From Anthoceros angustus (Eukaryota > Streptophyta > Anthocerotopsida > Anthocerotales > Anthocerotaceae): a stretch of DNA of 64,000 nucleotides. The DNA is taken from the NCBI GenBank assembly GCA_010909165.1, contig MU008181.1, forward strand, positions 930,001-994,000. The letters run 5' to 3'. The translations under genes and the position numbers were made by a program. The stretch's first letter is position 1. Every line of letters begins with the position of its first letter. Below are positions 1-12,300 of this stretch, one piece after another. Below the pieces are notes generated by a model that ran no database searches, was not told the DNA's origin, and worked only from the letters and a program-made list of their open reading frames with translations.

Positions 1-815
1 TGAGCTCTTGCTCCTCAAGTATCTGACCTAGTCTCATCGACCACACATGGTAATCTACACCAATAAACCTATCTTTGTCTCTAAACTCAATCGTAAGAGG
101 TGCTAAGGCAGGTGGGTGCGATATTGTTGCAGGCACTATTACTAAGGCAAGGAGTTGCCTGGCTCCATGCAAGATGGCTGCAGGAGAGAAGTCCCATACA
201 AAGTACTCCACTTGATAAGAGAACAGGAAAGACAGGTTGTAGACCTCTTCTTCTTACTCTAAATTAGAAACATCTTGCATAGACTTATGAACGACTGGAT
301 TACATAAAAGACTCCCACTGCCTGATGTAGTGTAGGCTTCAGTGTTCCTTGCAAACTCTTTACAAATGTAGTCGAGTATCATGATGCTGCCGGAAAACTA
401 TTTGATGATCTCCACCTGTACCTTGCAAGCTTCTAAAGTGAAACGAGTTGCTGTCGAAGTACAACTTTGCTTTCACGTGATCCGCTGGTAGCAACTGCTG
501 CTGTCTTCTACGCTAAGAGGAACTTCTTAGCACCCTTTGCTATGGCAGCGAGAAGACACTGGTCGGCGAGCAAAGTGGTGACTTTCTCAACCCTGCGTAG
601 CAGTGGCATTGGGCGGTTCCCGCGTTCTTTTGATCCGCAGTCAGGGCAAGGGTGGAAGGCCCAGAGGTCGCTCTAACCGACACAGAACACCATAGGTAAG
701 AAGATCCTGGATGTCTTCCTTTGGACATCCTTGCCTCCGACTGAAGTCGATTAAACTGCCGTGCTCACTGATTCTATGATCCGATCGTGCAACAAGAGTC
801 GGAAGATCAACTCGG

Positions 816-827
816 GCTCTGATACCA
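816..827 (-). other. tRNA-iMet-type primer binding site remnant
   Basis: Read on the minus strand, these 12 bases are TGGTATCAGAGC, the primer binding site that many plant LTR retrotransposons use to pair with initiator tRNA-Met. The 5' LTR would then lie at about 830-1060 on the minus strand. I cannot find its other end or a partner LTR, and no coding domains are legible at 1-815, so this is a scrap of an old element. Confidence 0.45.
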
Positions 828-1068
828 TAATGAAATTCAGATGCTTTCATCAGCCTACAAGCCTTATTATTGTCGGTGGAATCAAACGGGGAAGTACATT
901 GGGGAGGAAGATACATTCATTCAATGCTCAAGAAAGAGAACAATGGAGTTTATGTACAGCAAGTGAGATAACTAACTAAAATTGTTTTATAACTATCCGA
1001 ACTACCTGAACGAATGTAACTAATTAGTAAATCCTAATTACTAGACCAATAATTTCTACTAACTGGAT

Positions 1069-1240
1069 CCTCATGTTCCACAAAGTCCCTGTAAATGCCA
1101 ATGCCATATGTTTTGCCTGAAATCCTGGTCATCCTCGTGTTCCACAAAGTCCAAGTCACCGCCAATGCTGTATGTTTTGCGTGAAATCCTGGTCATGATC
1201 TTGGCAGCGCAACAGTGCAATCTGGCAGTGCCAATTTGCA
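1069..1240 (-). pseudogene. HSPA12-like fragment, locally duplicated
   Basis: The minus strand reads an RISRKTY-type stretch and a following DFV motif that match residues about 570-587 of the intact HSPA12-like protein at 3437-5599. The same roughly 65-bp piece occurs twice in tandem, near 1070-1134 and 1136-1196. Nothing else of the gene is recognisable nearby. This is a scrap of the HSPA12-like family. Confidence 0.55.
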
Positions 1241-1534
1241 ATATTCACATAGAACGAGTTGTGGCACGCCTCCAAAATCCTTGCATTTGTTACATGTACA
1301 TTGTCTCGACATTTTGGCAATGATTGCCCAAACTAAGGCGTTCAACCTGGGCTCGAAACACACGCCATTGGACCCTCGCTGGTAGCGATTATCAATTCAA
1401 TGACACGGACTGACCAATGCCATGACTTCATGTTCAACTTACGTTACTGGAATCCGATGAGAGTTTTGACCCATAAAAACAGTAAGGCTCTCAATCCAAG
1501 CAAATACTCATGTCTTTTCTGCAGCCCTTAGTAG

Positions 1535-2320
1535 ATGTGGGTAGCTGTGGGTAATCATGTAACTTTTGCTTGTCTCCGGAAGGCCTGTGTAAGCGCTGGA
1601 GGAGAACAGAAAGCAAGCAGCTGCACTCACAGATTGTGGAAGAAGACAGCTATATATATAACGCACATGTGGGGTCTTGCCTGGTGGACATGTATGCAGC
1701 CTGTGGGGAACTGGAGAGAGACCCACTGTGGAAATACAACTGTACCATGAGATGCGTTGCTCAAGTTTGAGGGCGAATACTCATGTCTTTGTAGCGGCCC
1801 TTCAAGATTGTGCATTTGCTGCACTGTGTTGTGTTGCACAGTGACATTCCTCCTGACTGAATTACTGGCAACTGGGTGGTGGACATGTATGCAAAATGCG
1901 GCGAACTGGAAGACTGCATGCAGGGTCTTTGACAGCTTGGTCAGAAATGGTGTGGTGACAGCTGTGCTAGTTCAAGAGGCGGATCTGCTCGCATTTTAGT
2001 GGGCACTAATGTGGTGGACATAGCAAAGTCTGGGGAAGTGGAAGTTGCACACAGGGTTTCTGATGTGGTCACATGCACGGCTAAGCTGATTGTCGAGTGT
2101 GCACAGCAAGGTTTCGGCGAAGCGGCGCTGGCTCTGTATGGACAAATGGAACAGGAGGGCCTAATTGTGGGAAACCATTTGACCGCTTCTTCCCTTCTGA
2201 AGGCCTGTGCAAGCGCTGGTGCTTTGCAGAAGGGCAGGTACCGGCACTCACAGATTGTGGAGAGGGACAGCTGGGTAATGTCCTTGCTGGCGCATGTATA
2301 GTAGCTTCCTAGACTTAGAT
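1535..2320 (+). pseudogene. PPR protein pseudogene
   Basis: Three plus-strand stretches keep the signature of plant pentatricopeptide-repeat proteins. They include HSQIVE followed by LVDMYAACGELE near 1620-1715, VVDMYAKCGELED near 1878-1915, and a LLKACASAGAL segment followed by HSQIVERDS near 2197-2270. These lie in different frames, with stops between them, so the reading frame is broken several times. PPR proteins bind organellar RNA. This copy is too decayed to act. Confidence 0.75.
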
Positions 2321-2705
2321 CCTAAATAGTGTCACTGTGCTTCTATACCACAAATATGCCTAACACGCCTCCAAAGGCCAGGTCTTGAGATGTGGTGGAC
2401 TCAATTGGGCAGTTTAGCATGTTGGGTATGCATGTCTGAAAAACTGCGCAGCTAATCGTTTACAGCAAAAACAGCTGACTTCGAACTTTTTCTAACGTGT
2501 GTCCAGAAGCTTCCTAAACAATTTAGATCTTAAAATCGTGTTGCGTTCCTATGCCACCGAACCTAAAGAGCGCTGCACTGGGTTAGTTTTGAACGCACGA
2601 TCTAAAATGTTATTCAGGAAGGGGCAGGTCTTTAGAGTTGGTGGATTAGATTGGACCCTGTTGAGTCATTCACCAGTGCATGTTTGAAAAGCTTAGCCGA
2701 TCTTT
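2300..2705. repeat. Imperfect direct repeat, about 180 bp x2
   Basis: Two diverged copies, about 2300-2465 and 2505-2705, share in order a 'agcttccta' start, a run around 'ttagatc', 'caggtctt', 'ggtgga' followed by a 'ttgg' motif, and 'gcatgt' followed by 'tgaaaa'. No coding signal is visible. Similarity is by eye only. Confidence 0.4.
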
Positions 2706-2879
2706 TTAGGTGTCATGTCCTATCTTCCCAAGGCTTGTAAGTATTTCCCTTGATGAAGGCACATCTTCATTTTCTGAAATGTGCATCATATGGAGCAGAC
2801 AAGAAAGGATTTTGCGTGCAATACTTCCGTTCTTGGTATACTGCTGTGTGAGAGACTGCCTCTCTCATGGCCATGTCGC

Positions 2880-3230
2880 CTACGAGTGAAACCCGCTGCG
2901 CGGTTGATTCAAAAGGTTTCCAGCGGTGACCTGAACAACAAGACATTCATGAGTCCGAGACAGACCTCGGGCTGCCTAATATACGGCTCACCAGAGACCA
3001 TTGCTGCTAGGAAGTCAGCAGGGAAATTCAAGAACACGTCCCGAGGCTCAGCTATCAGAAAGAACTCTTGCCCTTGTCCCAGTAGTCATATACCCTGTGG
3101 TCATTGTCTTCCATCACATTGCTGGATTATTTGAAAGTCGAATGTACACGACTAGGTAACATGGAGAGTGAGTGTAGAAACTTCGCAAAAACCAAAGGCC
3201 ATCTGCTGCTAGATGCAAACTTTATTCCAG
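2880..3230 (-). pseudogene. Fragment of sacsin-like gene, exon 11 copy
   Basis: This stretch aligns by eye, base for base, with 7040-7370, which is part of exon 11 of the sacsin-like gene, in the same orientation. Shared landmarks include 'cagcggtgacctgaac' and 'ggccatctgctgctagatgc'. It carries insertions and stops and has no splice context, so it cannot encode protein. It sits 0.2 kb downstream of the intact HSPA12-like gene. The same arrangement is seen at 40316-43208, which implies the two were copied together. Confidence 0.8.
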
Positions 3231-3436
3231 AGGAAAGGCTTTCATGTCATACATACATTTGTGGGAAATGAGAGTTAGTTGTTGGGTAGCTTATCAGGTC
3301 ACAATGCAGAAGGAGCAGAAACATGAATGAGTAGAGAAGGCGGCAGCAAAAGGTTTTCATAATGCTTCATGCATGAACTGCAACAGGAAAGGATTCTGAA
3401 TCGTTCGATGCTTGGAGGAGAAAACAGGTTTAGATC

Positions 3437-5599
3437 TCAAGCTCCTTCATGCATAAATTCTACGTTGTCCAGTCCTTGGAGCACTTCCGACGTATTCCCA
3501 AAATTTTGACGCTTTGCCTTGACCTGGATGCATGACCTTCCAAAGTAAAGCGAGATGGCAACACAACGGCGAGTGTCAAGGTTGTTGGCGTCCTCCGGGA
3601 TATTGATAACGAAAGATCCCTCCAATTTCACTCCTGGGTCAGTGATGTATCGTGGGTTGGGATCAAGGGTGCTGTACAGTTTCACATGGATTACCTTCTG
3701 CCGTGAGTACACAGGATACCTTTTCTTCTCCACACACTGATTGACGCTCACCTCTTCCCCTTTCTTGACAAACACGCAGAAGGCGTCCTTACACTTGGGT
3801 TTGCCATCCACTAGTTCAAGCAAGGAAACGGGATCCCTTTGTGGCACGAAGTCCTTGTACTCGTTGATGCCGTATGTTTTGCGTGAAATCCTGGCCATGA
3901 TGATGTCAGGCGACACTCCTAGCACGACTGCACCCTGGCAGATGGCGCTGCCCGGGTCCGGAGGGCACAGGATTTCCTTCACCTGCTTAGAAAAGGCCTG
4001 GTGCACCCGCTTCATCAAGTATGGCGATGCAGAGAACCCTCCCACCATCATCAGCACCTGAATGCTTGGAGACATTTGATCCTTGATGAGACTGAGGATT
4101 TGATCCACCACAGGGTCGAAAATGCCGAGCATGTCCTGCTTCGTGATCTCGATCTCGTCGTAGCTCTCCCTGGGCGTCAGTCCCGTGCCAGCCAGCTCCA
4201 TCGCTTCGTGCAACTCCCAGGCCTTGGCCAACTTGGTGGGCAACTCGAAGTCCAACCCAGACGTAAGGGTCCCGTCAAAGCTGCACTTCAAATCCTCCCA
4301 CTTCCGCAGCAACGCTGCAATGGCCAAAGGATTCTCCTGCACAAATTCGGGAAAGCAGCTGACCTTCCTGGACAGGAAATCCATGAAATTCCTGTCGACG
4401 AACGTTCCTCCGCACAGTCCCCCCATGCTCTGCTTCACCTCCCGGATCTTGGTCCCAGCAGCCCCGTCACTCTCCTTCACGTGCACCACAATGTCCACCG
4501 TCCCACCTCCCACATCAGCAACCAGAAACTGTGCTCCCGTTTGCAAACTCAGCTGCTTAGACTTTTTGGTGCAGTAAACGGACGCTGCTTCCGACTCCAG
4601 AACAATAATAAGAGGGAAGGGGCTGGCAGTGTCGGCCATCTCCGGCGGACAGTAGGGTCCCGTCACCAGCCCTGCTCTCTGCGCACAGTACCTCATCCGC
4701 TGCTTGGCCTTGTCGTCCCAGATGGCAGGCACTGTCAGACACCATTGCACATCCCTCCTCGACAGATGCTTGCCGTACGTGCTCTGCAAGTGGGATATGA
4801 TGAACGCGGCAATGCTCCAAAGGTAATCAGCTATCGCTCTCTCCACAGTCACGCCAGGCGGAAGCTCGCCGTACACGACGTTCCCATTCTCCGCCTTCGG
4901 ATTCGGCGTGCGCTTCACAAGAGCGGATTCCGCTGGATCTGGGCCAACCTTGATCACTTCTTCCGTCTCCACGTCCTGCGGTTTCTTGGACGAGCTGCCG
5001 CCGAACGGCTTCAGGAATCGAAATCCAAACCTCTTCTTCAACCCAAGCTCCTGCTCCTTAAATTTCTCCGTCCCCTTCTTCTCATTCGGGGAGGACTCCT
5101 TGAAGCCCTTCTTCTCATTCGGGGAGAACTCCTTGAAGCCCTCCTTCTCATTCGGGGAGGACTCCTTGAAGCCCGGGCTGTCAGATGCACTTGCTAAATG
5201 CAGCTTAAACCTCCTTACAAAAAAGCCTACCTCCTGCTGCACGTCCCGCGCACTGGTGGACGCAGCTTGCTGGCCCTTGAAGGAAAGGGTGCCCGACTCC
5301 GCTGCCTGCTGGCTCCGATTCTTGGACGCTGCCTGCAGCGCTTCCAGATATTGCACCTGCGCTGGCCATGCCCAGTCCTCGAGCACAAACTCGGGCTCGG
5401 ATGCTCCCCTGCTCTTTCCAGCATTGCGAACATAATACAGGCTCGTCTGCGTCTTGCAGTAGGGCTTTCCGCCTCCTTTCGCCTGCATCGGCCATTCGTA
5501 GAATGTGTGGATGTCCTGAGGATCAGCCTGGTGAGCGAACGCAAATCCTGAAAACGTTGTCCCGAAATCTAAGCCAACCACCACCCTGGGTTCTGCCAT
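3437..5599 (-). CDS. HSPA12-like Hsp70-family ATPase, intact
   Basis: This is an uninterrupted 720-codon frame starting at MAEPR. The Hsp70/actin ATPase fold is marked by the phosphate-1 loop DFGTTFSGFA (residues 11-20), the phosphate-2 loop ADVGGGTVDIV (361-371) and the adenosine motif MMVGGFSASPYL (517-528). The family is the divergent HSPA12 type, not a classical cytosolic Hsp70: there is no EEVD tail and the region after residue 580 is a short non-canonical C-terminus. A basic, low-complexity insert at residues 144-215 contains three 11-residue units built on FKESSPNEKKG. HSPA12 proteins are known mainly from animals and other opisthokonts, where their role is still poorly defined, so the substrate here is unknown. 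The gene lies 467 bp downstream of the sacsin-like gene on the same strand. No intron is needed. Three degraded relatives lie in this window. Confidence 0.88.
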   Translation of the reverse strand: MAEPRVVVGLDFGTTFSGFAFAHQADPQDIHTFYEWPMQAKGGGKPYCKTQTSLYYVRNAGKSRGASEPEFVLEDWAWPAQVQYLEALQAASKNRSQQAAESGTLSFKGQQAASTSARDVQQEVGFFVRRFKLHLASASDSPGFKESSPNEKEGFKEFSPNEKKGFKESSPNEKKGTEKFKEQELGLKKRFGFRFLKPFGGSSSKKPQDVETEEVIKVGPDPAESALVKRTPNPKAENGNVVYGELPPGVTVERAIADYLWSIAAFIISHLQSTYGKHLSRRDVQWCLTVPAIWDDKAKQRMRYCAQRAGLVTGPYCPPEMADTASPFPLIIVLESEAASVYCTKKSKQLSLQTGAQFLVADVGGGTVDIVVHVKESDGAAGTKIREVKQSMGGLCGGTFVDRNFMDFLSRKVSCFPEFVQENPLAIAALLRKWEDLKCSFDGTLTSGLDFELPTKLAKAWELHEAMELAGTGLTPRESYDEIEITKQDMLGIFDPVVDQILSLIKDQMSPSIQVLMMVGGFSASPYLMKRVHQAFSKQVKEILCPPDPGSAICQGAVVLGVSPDIIMARISRKTYGINEYKDFVPQRDPVSLLELVDGKPKCKDAFCVFVKKGEEVSVNQCVEKKRYPVYSRQKVIHVKLYSTLDPNPRYITDPGVKLEGSFVINIPEDANNLDTRRCVAISLYFGRSCIQVKAKRQNFGNTSEVLQGLDNVEFMHEGA
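5078..5176 (-). repeat. 33-bp in-frame tandem repeat, 3 copies
   Basis: Three near-identical 33-bp units (core 'ttctcattcggggagga' on the plus strand) encode the three 11-residue FKE-x-SPNEK units of the HSPA12-like protein. The array is absent from the paralogue at 41592-43208, so it expanded after the copies separated. Confidence 0.9.
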
Positions 5600-6066
5600 G
5601 GGACATGGAATTGGCAGACCTTGCCTCCACCAGTTCCATTGTGATGCCTCACTCCCATATTATCGTGAGGTGGGCCGTGAGAAAGCGCGTTCCTTGTGCG
5701 TTGCGCGTCCCTTGCTGACTCCGTCGGCCAATCCCGATTCCCAATCCGCGACAGTGCCGTGTTCGAAAAGACTGTTGGTGGATGCTTTAACAACACTCTA
5801 TCAAACCTCACTTCCAAGGCACGTCTTTCACAGTTCACTTCGGGAAAGCCAAGGGACTGTATTGCGTAAGTTCACATCGGAGTGACGGGTTTACCTACCC
5901 GGTAACTACAGCACGGCAGTAATTTCGACTTCACATAATGAAATCAATGACCACGAAATCTGATACATAGATAAGACTTTGGCAGTGGTCCCTTCTACAA
6001 TTCTATCCATATGTACATCTGTAGGTTGGACGGAGGCTTGGTGTCTTGGACTCGAAAAATCTTCAG
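5600..6066. other. Intergenic spacer with HSPA12-like promoter
   Basis: These 467 bp separate the stop codon of the sacsin-like gene from the start codon of the HSPA12-like gene. They must hold the 3' UTR of the first and the promoter of the second. I see no clear TATA box. A single two-unit heat-shock-type motif, TTCGGGAA, occurs at 5839-5846, which is too short to call a heat-shock element. Confidence 0.5.
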
Positions 6067-6311
6067 TCAAGGCCGGTACAGCCGGAGGGCTTTGGCTACA
6101 TCGTGGCGGCAGAAGGGACACCGACTGACAGCATCAGCACACCTCTGACATAGCACATGCCCACAAGGCACAACGGTGGTGTCAACCTCTGCGCTCAGGC
6201 ACACCCTGCATTGCCATGCCGCTTTTGCAGCTTCAGCATCCTTCACAGCTGCATCTGCCCTCTCCTGCAAGTGATCCAACGTAGGAGTGTTACTCATGGA
6301 CCCAGAACAGG
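6067..6311 (-). other. RING-HC finger exon of the sacsin-like gene
   Basis: The last exon encodes a short helical linker and a RING finger with spacing C-x2-C-x11-C-x-H-x2-C-x2-C-x6-C-x2-C, then a basic tail ending LRLYRP. All eight zinc ligands are present, so an E3 ubiquitin ligase activity is plausible. Animal sacsin instead ends with J and HEPN domains and has a ubiquitin-like N-terminus. None of these is visible here. The preceding 96-bp intron (6407-6312) was placed using the AAAA|GTATGA donor and the CTCCAG acceptor, which restore phase. Confidence 0.9.
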
Positions 6312-9300
6312 CTGGAGAAAATCAGCACAGAAATCAGGGGCAGAAAAGGACCTGCTCTGTGGAGAGGGCAATATCAGCAGCGTTTAACTGTTCCTGCAAA
6401 CTCATACTTTTCTCCAACAGTGTCAGTTGCTCAAGACCAACTGGCATTCCAGCTGCAGAAAGCATGTCCTTCACAGCCCGCACTACTTCCGCAGCTGGCA
6501 CTTGGCTTGATGGTGTGTTTTCAATCGGACCCTGCAGTTGATATTGGTGGGTGAGCGAGTTTCGTGGGACATTTCAAATGATGAGTGATAACGACTCGGT
6601 AGAGAAACAGGCAGTACCTGCAAAGGTAGATCCGCTGTCGTCCCCACATCAACGTTCGGTCTAACCAGATTTCCTGGTCGACTGGGAAGCTTGGTGCTGG
6701 AGGCCACAGAGGTGGCCGAGTTGTAGAGGCTAGAGAATTCCTGAACTGCAGCAGTCCCTTTGAATGAAAGCACATTAGATGAGAGGACGAACTGGAGCTC
6801 TCCTGGTCTTGTTTCAACCTGGAGCCTGTACAAAGCTTGCCCTGCAGATGCGCGTACATCCTCCACAACTCGCCCATATCTCAACTGTGAGCCCCCATCT
6901 CCATCTGAACGCCATCCTACAATCTCCCCGGCATGAAATGGTCTCAACGGGTGACATTGAACAAGGGCAGCGTCGGCTGGAATTACTTCCATTCCTGATA
7001 TACCGCTCTGTTGCACAAAGCCTTTCTTATGGCCATGGGCAATGCCGTGCCCCAAGCGTAAAACGCGCTGCGCACTTGCTTCGTAACCCAGCGGTGACCT
7101 GAACAAGACATTCAAGGGAAGGCAGACTGGGCTGCCTAATATGTGGCTTACCACTACAGCCAGTAAGTCAGGAAGATCCACGTAGTCCGGAGGCTCAGCT
7201 ATAAGAACACGTCCTTTGGGCTTGTCCCAGAACTCATATACCCTGTGACCGTCGTCTTCCATCACCTTGCTGGATGATTTGAGAGTCACATCTACACGAC
7301 TGGGTAACATGAAGAAGCGAGTATAGAGACGTCGAACAAACCAAAGGCCATCTGCTGCTAGATGCAAAGCCTTTCTTGTCTGCTCCATGCTCAGTCGTCT
7401 CAATGGAGCCACCACATCACCAGAGTCCTGGATCACTGACCAGACAGCTGCTGTAAAAGTTTGGCTTCGCAGCTTTTCGGACATGGTCACCAGATTAAAC
7501 GGCCCAATCGATTCCACCACCTCTAAAGACCTGTTCTCGTCAAGTTCCTGCATAACATAAGAATTGCACATTCAAAACCAGCGCAGTGCAGCCTTTAGAG
7601 AAAAAGTCTGTCAGGCCTATCAGGCAGCACACTGCGAAGACCGGAAGGGCATGCTTATGAGACACAATGGGCCAGTGGAGCTGCTTACCTCAATCACAAC
7701 ATCTGAAAGCTTGCGGACGCCAAGTTGTACACAAAGCTCTTCTGCTACATTTGGATGAACAAACCGAACCCTTGCCGAATCAATTTCACCAACCAGACTT
7801 GCTCCCAGAGCATCTACATATACGCAAGCCTTGGCACGCAAGAGTCTGGCACCATCATCAGGAACTACAGCATCTTCGGCCGGATCATTTATGTGGCCTG
7901 CAATTAGCCTGCCACTATTGTCGCATAAGAATTGCAGAATGCGCAAAACAGCACGCAGCTCGTTTGGATTTAGTCGCTGATAACCACAGGATCTTTCAAG
8001 CTGCAACAGAAGAGTCCTCATGCTTGCAAAGGTGGGGCCATCTTGCATTCCCAGCAAGCCCAGAACTTTCACATACGGAAGATATATACTTGGGAGCTCA
8101 AATACAAATGGAGCGAGATCCATGCCCAATCGAGCATATAGGGCACTGGCTGGCGCAAGGCGGGTGCCATTAGCAACAGGAATGAAATGAACTCCCAACA
8201 ACGCCTCCTTACCTGCAAGAAAGGAAAGCCACTAACACTTCAGACTGTCTGCCAAACAAAGCAAACTCCTACATATTGCAGGCGCCTTAGCTGCAAACTC
8301 GACACATGTAAACATGGAACCCCATTCTCTATGTTCCTCTCATACAGGTATTCTCAAGGATAAAATTGACGTATGGGCAAGCAACCTCCCGACAACCATA
8401 CTCATTGTGCATACACATGCTCAAATTCCCACCTGAGGTCGAAAGACCATCCCAGACGCTTGCAAGGTACTTGAGTACATCTATGAATGCATCCTCCACC
8501 GACCTCATTCCTCTCACATTGGGCCAGCGAGCAAGAATGTCTTCTCCTCCATTTTTACCAACAACCTGCATATTGTTTAACCAGAAACCATACCACATAA
8601 GTGCAAAGTAATGAAGTTCTCCCTTCATTGTCAGGTACAGCATCTACACACTGTTGTCCCCCTACGGCAACTTGCAGCAAGGAGCCAGCTGAGTTGGTAA
8701 GCAACAAAAGAACAGTGCGCATCAGGAAAGAAACAAGAGTAAGAGAAAGGTCGCTTCAATCAACCTGAAGATGTTTCAAGACAACTGAGAACGGTGGAGG
8801 GCTCCTCAATTGTAATAATGTCCACGCGAACTCAGGTGGTACAACCCCAGGCCTGGCAAGTACAGGTGCGGATGTCCATGCTAGCGGCCAGTCCTTAAGG
8901 AGGACGGCCTCACTGTATGATGCAAGAACTCTTTTACCTCCTGCCCCACCTGTACTGGGAATTCCCCTTTCAGCTGGAACAAAAGCTATCTGGCTTAAAG
9001 GAGTGCAGAAACTACTGCCGTACACAGAAGCAAAGTTCCCCAGAATGGCCTCAACAAGCATCCCTGCGACTGTCCAAACCTGCAAAGAGACTCCAACAGC
9101 TGCAGAGGACACATCTGCTTCAAATACATCTCCATCTGCAACCTCCTGTGAGCCTCGTCTTCCAAGCTCCTCCACCTTCCTAGCACATTCCAGCAAAAGT
9201 CCTGCATCTGTAGCAGATCGCAATCCTGCGTCACGAAGGATACGGAGCCACCCGCTTGTTGCAAACTGTCTTCCAGGGAACTTTTCAAGCTCAGCTGCAA

Positions 9301-12300
9301 ACACGTGCTTGAGAAGGGCATTCTCAGGATCCAAAAGTTCCGGAGGGCAAAATAGCCTATTTGAGCCCTGATTATCAAACTGAGGCTCGCGACCACTTTG
9401 CACAAACTTTGTCTCCTTCAAAGCATAGACAACCGCATCATACTGCCTTAAAGTCTCCCAATTCGCAAACAAAAATGTCAGGATAGAATCCTGCTCACTT
9501 TCATTGAAACTTTCAAAACCTGGCAGCGCAAACCTTGACATAACCTCATGATCAAGAAGCTCTGGAATTCCCAGAGTTTGATACAGGGATCCACCCTCTG
9601 TAACAGAACGGTACTGCAGACATTGGTCATGAGCAGGTTGCATAAAAGATGAAGGTGGAACAACACAATGCACGTCCCGGTCAACTGATACATGACTTCC
9701 ATTCACAGTCTTGTATATTGGAAGAAACCTCAGCAAATCGAGCTCATCTGAAGTAAAAACTGGTGGGCTCGAGCCTAGAGGAAGGTTTGAGGTAGTTGAG
9801 GAAAAAAGGGAAAACAGAGCATCACAGTCAGTGGGGGCTAGAACTATATTCAAAGGCAAACAGTCTGCTTGGCTAAGAGCAGATAGCTTGGCCACAACAG
9901 TTCGCCCTACAGAAAGTTCCTGGGTGTCAATGCAGCTTTCCAGTGCACTGCAATCCAAAAACCGCCGATCATATACAGGCACATTGAACCTCCTTAACAA
10001 AGGCAATAACCAAGGGTATTGTTGTTCGAGATCATCAAATGATTGGGACCAAATATCTAGAGCCTCTCCTGCATTTGTCAGGATCACTGGCATGTCCCTT
10101 GGGCTCTCGTCAACCGATATCATTGGAGATAACCCAGTGCCCTGTTCCTGGCGCTTTGGTGGAACAAAAACAAGCTGTCTAAATCCAACACGAACTAGCA
10201 CTGGTCCTTCTATTGAACATGGTATCAGGGGCCACTGCGCAAAGAGGGCCAGCTCCTCTGGTGTACAGGATACATTTCTCCACAGCAAGCGCAACCATCC
10301 AGTTGATGGTCCCTGTGTAGTTGCATCAGAAGAACAATCCCACACCACCCATGGAGCTGAGATGCCCTCATTTCCTCTGGCAATCCACTGCTTGGGGAGC
10401 ATCAGCCCTAGATTTGCGGCTAATACCTGTGAAGAGAACGGCTGTAATCTAAGAACATTTTGAAACACAGAATTGCCGAACAGTTCCGCAAGGTGCGGTC
10501 GTTCAAGACACAAAAAGTGCACAAACTTTGCAGCCATACTGGGAAGTAGCTCTTGCTGCTCCTTACTTCCAACCCAAAGCTCTGACAGTCCCAACTTTGC
10601 CATGACATTCCTTGCTGTAGGACACTGCAAGCCCTTCAGTTCTGCGACTAACATTCTATCTAGACTGGAGTTGTCGTCATCCGAAGGTGTGGCAAGGGCC
10701 CTCTGTGTCGAGCTTCCACTTCCCAAGTCTCTACCAGTATCCTCAAACACGCCCCTCCCAATGTCAGCGATAGCTCTGCCAAGATCAGCAACCAAGCCAA
10801 ACGAATGCGATCTTGAATCCAGAACTCCTGGGAGATCACGAAGATCTGCTAGCCCGTTGGATCTTTGCAACCTTGAACCACCAGCACCACCAACACCCCA
10901 CGTAGCACTGCTAATAACAGAGGAGGTGTCAGAGAAGGTGCTCCTAGAGCTTCTGTGGAGATCCCCAGTAGTCTCTTGCTCCACAGAAGGAACCTGACTG
11001 TCAACAACCAGGCTAGCAGACCCATCACGTTGCTGAATGTGCAAATCTGCACAACAGTAATCCAAGAGTTCCACTTGTGTTGTGATGGACTGAACAGCAG
11101 CTGCAACCTGAGGTGTCCTTAGCAAGCCCCTTAGCATTTTTGGTGTCAACTCCTTTACTGCCACTCCAGCGGATTCTATCTCTTTGGTAAGATCCCAAGG
11201 AACTGCAAAAACTTTATAATGTGCCTTTAGGAAATCACATACTGCCACTGGGGGTGCCATCCCTTGCTGCTCCATCCCTGGCGGAGCAAGAAACATGCCC
11301 TCTGAGGCTTTGGTCATTGCACCACCATGCAGTTTCCACATGGGCAAGTCCACAAGCCGTGTGTACATGGGCCTGATTAGCCATTCCACTAGACACTGAC
11401 GGTCAGCCTGGCGACTGTCAGCAGAACTTAGGCTACCTTTTGGCTCTGGTCCCTCAGGGACCGTGGACATGATCGTTGCAGCTTTTGGCCACAGAGAGTA
11501 AGCGCGATCTGGTGGTAGACCATATGTACCATCCAGCCCTCTACTGATTGGGGGATCTGCACGGGATGTTACAGGATCCTGCCCAATTCGCTGTAGCTCC
11601 TGCAGTAACTCCACATACGAATCTCTGACACATGCCAGCAACTCCTTATTCCAAGCTGCTCTCAGCTGCTCAGCTGAGAAGGGTATCGCACTCTGCGTGC
11701 CAACTCCCACAGCTGACACTTTGTCTACATCTGGGGCATTCTGGAACAAGCACCGAGTACCCCCATCTGGTGACACCATGAAATGCCCCAATATAGTTAC
11801 AGGCACCTTGAATGGCGTTGGTAAGGGCAAGGGAGCTAGGATGTAGCTCTGTGCAGGCAGCAATGGGACTACACCATTTCGAGAAAGATGTGCAGCAACT
11901 CCAGCAATAGGCATGAGATTGTAGGCGAGATATTTCCTGCACCAACAACAACTGTTTGAATGTTCCTGCATCGTTAAACTTCAGATATCAGGCTAATGCA
12001 AAACAGTGCACGAACCTGTCCAAAGCCATGTCTCGAGTATGAGCAGAGCCAAGGCTCTGCACGATAAGCCACTTGTCAACCGTTTGATTTCCATCCTCAG
12101 TCAGCAAAACATCTATGCTGTGAATTTTTGAAGGCACATTGAAACCTCCAAAGAGGCTAGATAGCTGGAATTTGCGCCATTTCTTGTCTTGAAAAGGATG
12201 TCGAAGAACAGCACGAGCAGGGTCAACTCGCACGGAGAATAGGTTGTGAGGAGTAGGATCGCCTTCCTCCCAAGCTGTTACAGTAACCTGCAAAAGGAGT

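Noticed and set aside
4001-5197. 398-codon plus-strand frame opposite the HSPA12-like gene
   Set aside because: It is the antisense shadow of a clearly conserved minus-strand gene; its composition follows the opposite strand and it has no domain.
5839-5846. Heat-shock element upstream of the HSPA12-like gene
   Set aside because: Only one TTC-nn-GAA pair is present. The neighbouring TTC has the wrong orientation for a third unit, and a two-unit match is common by chance.
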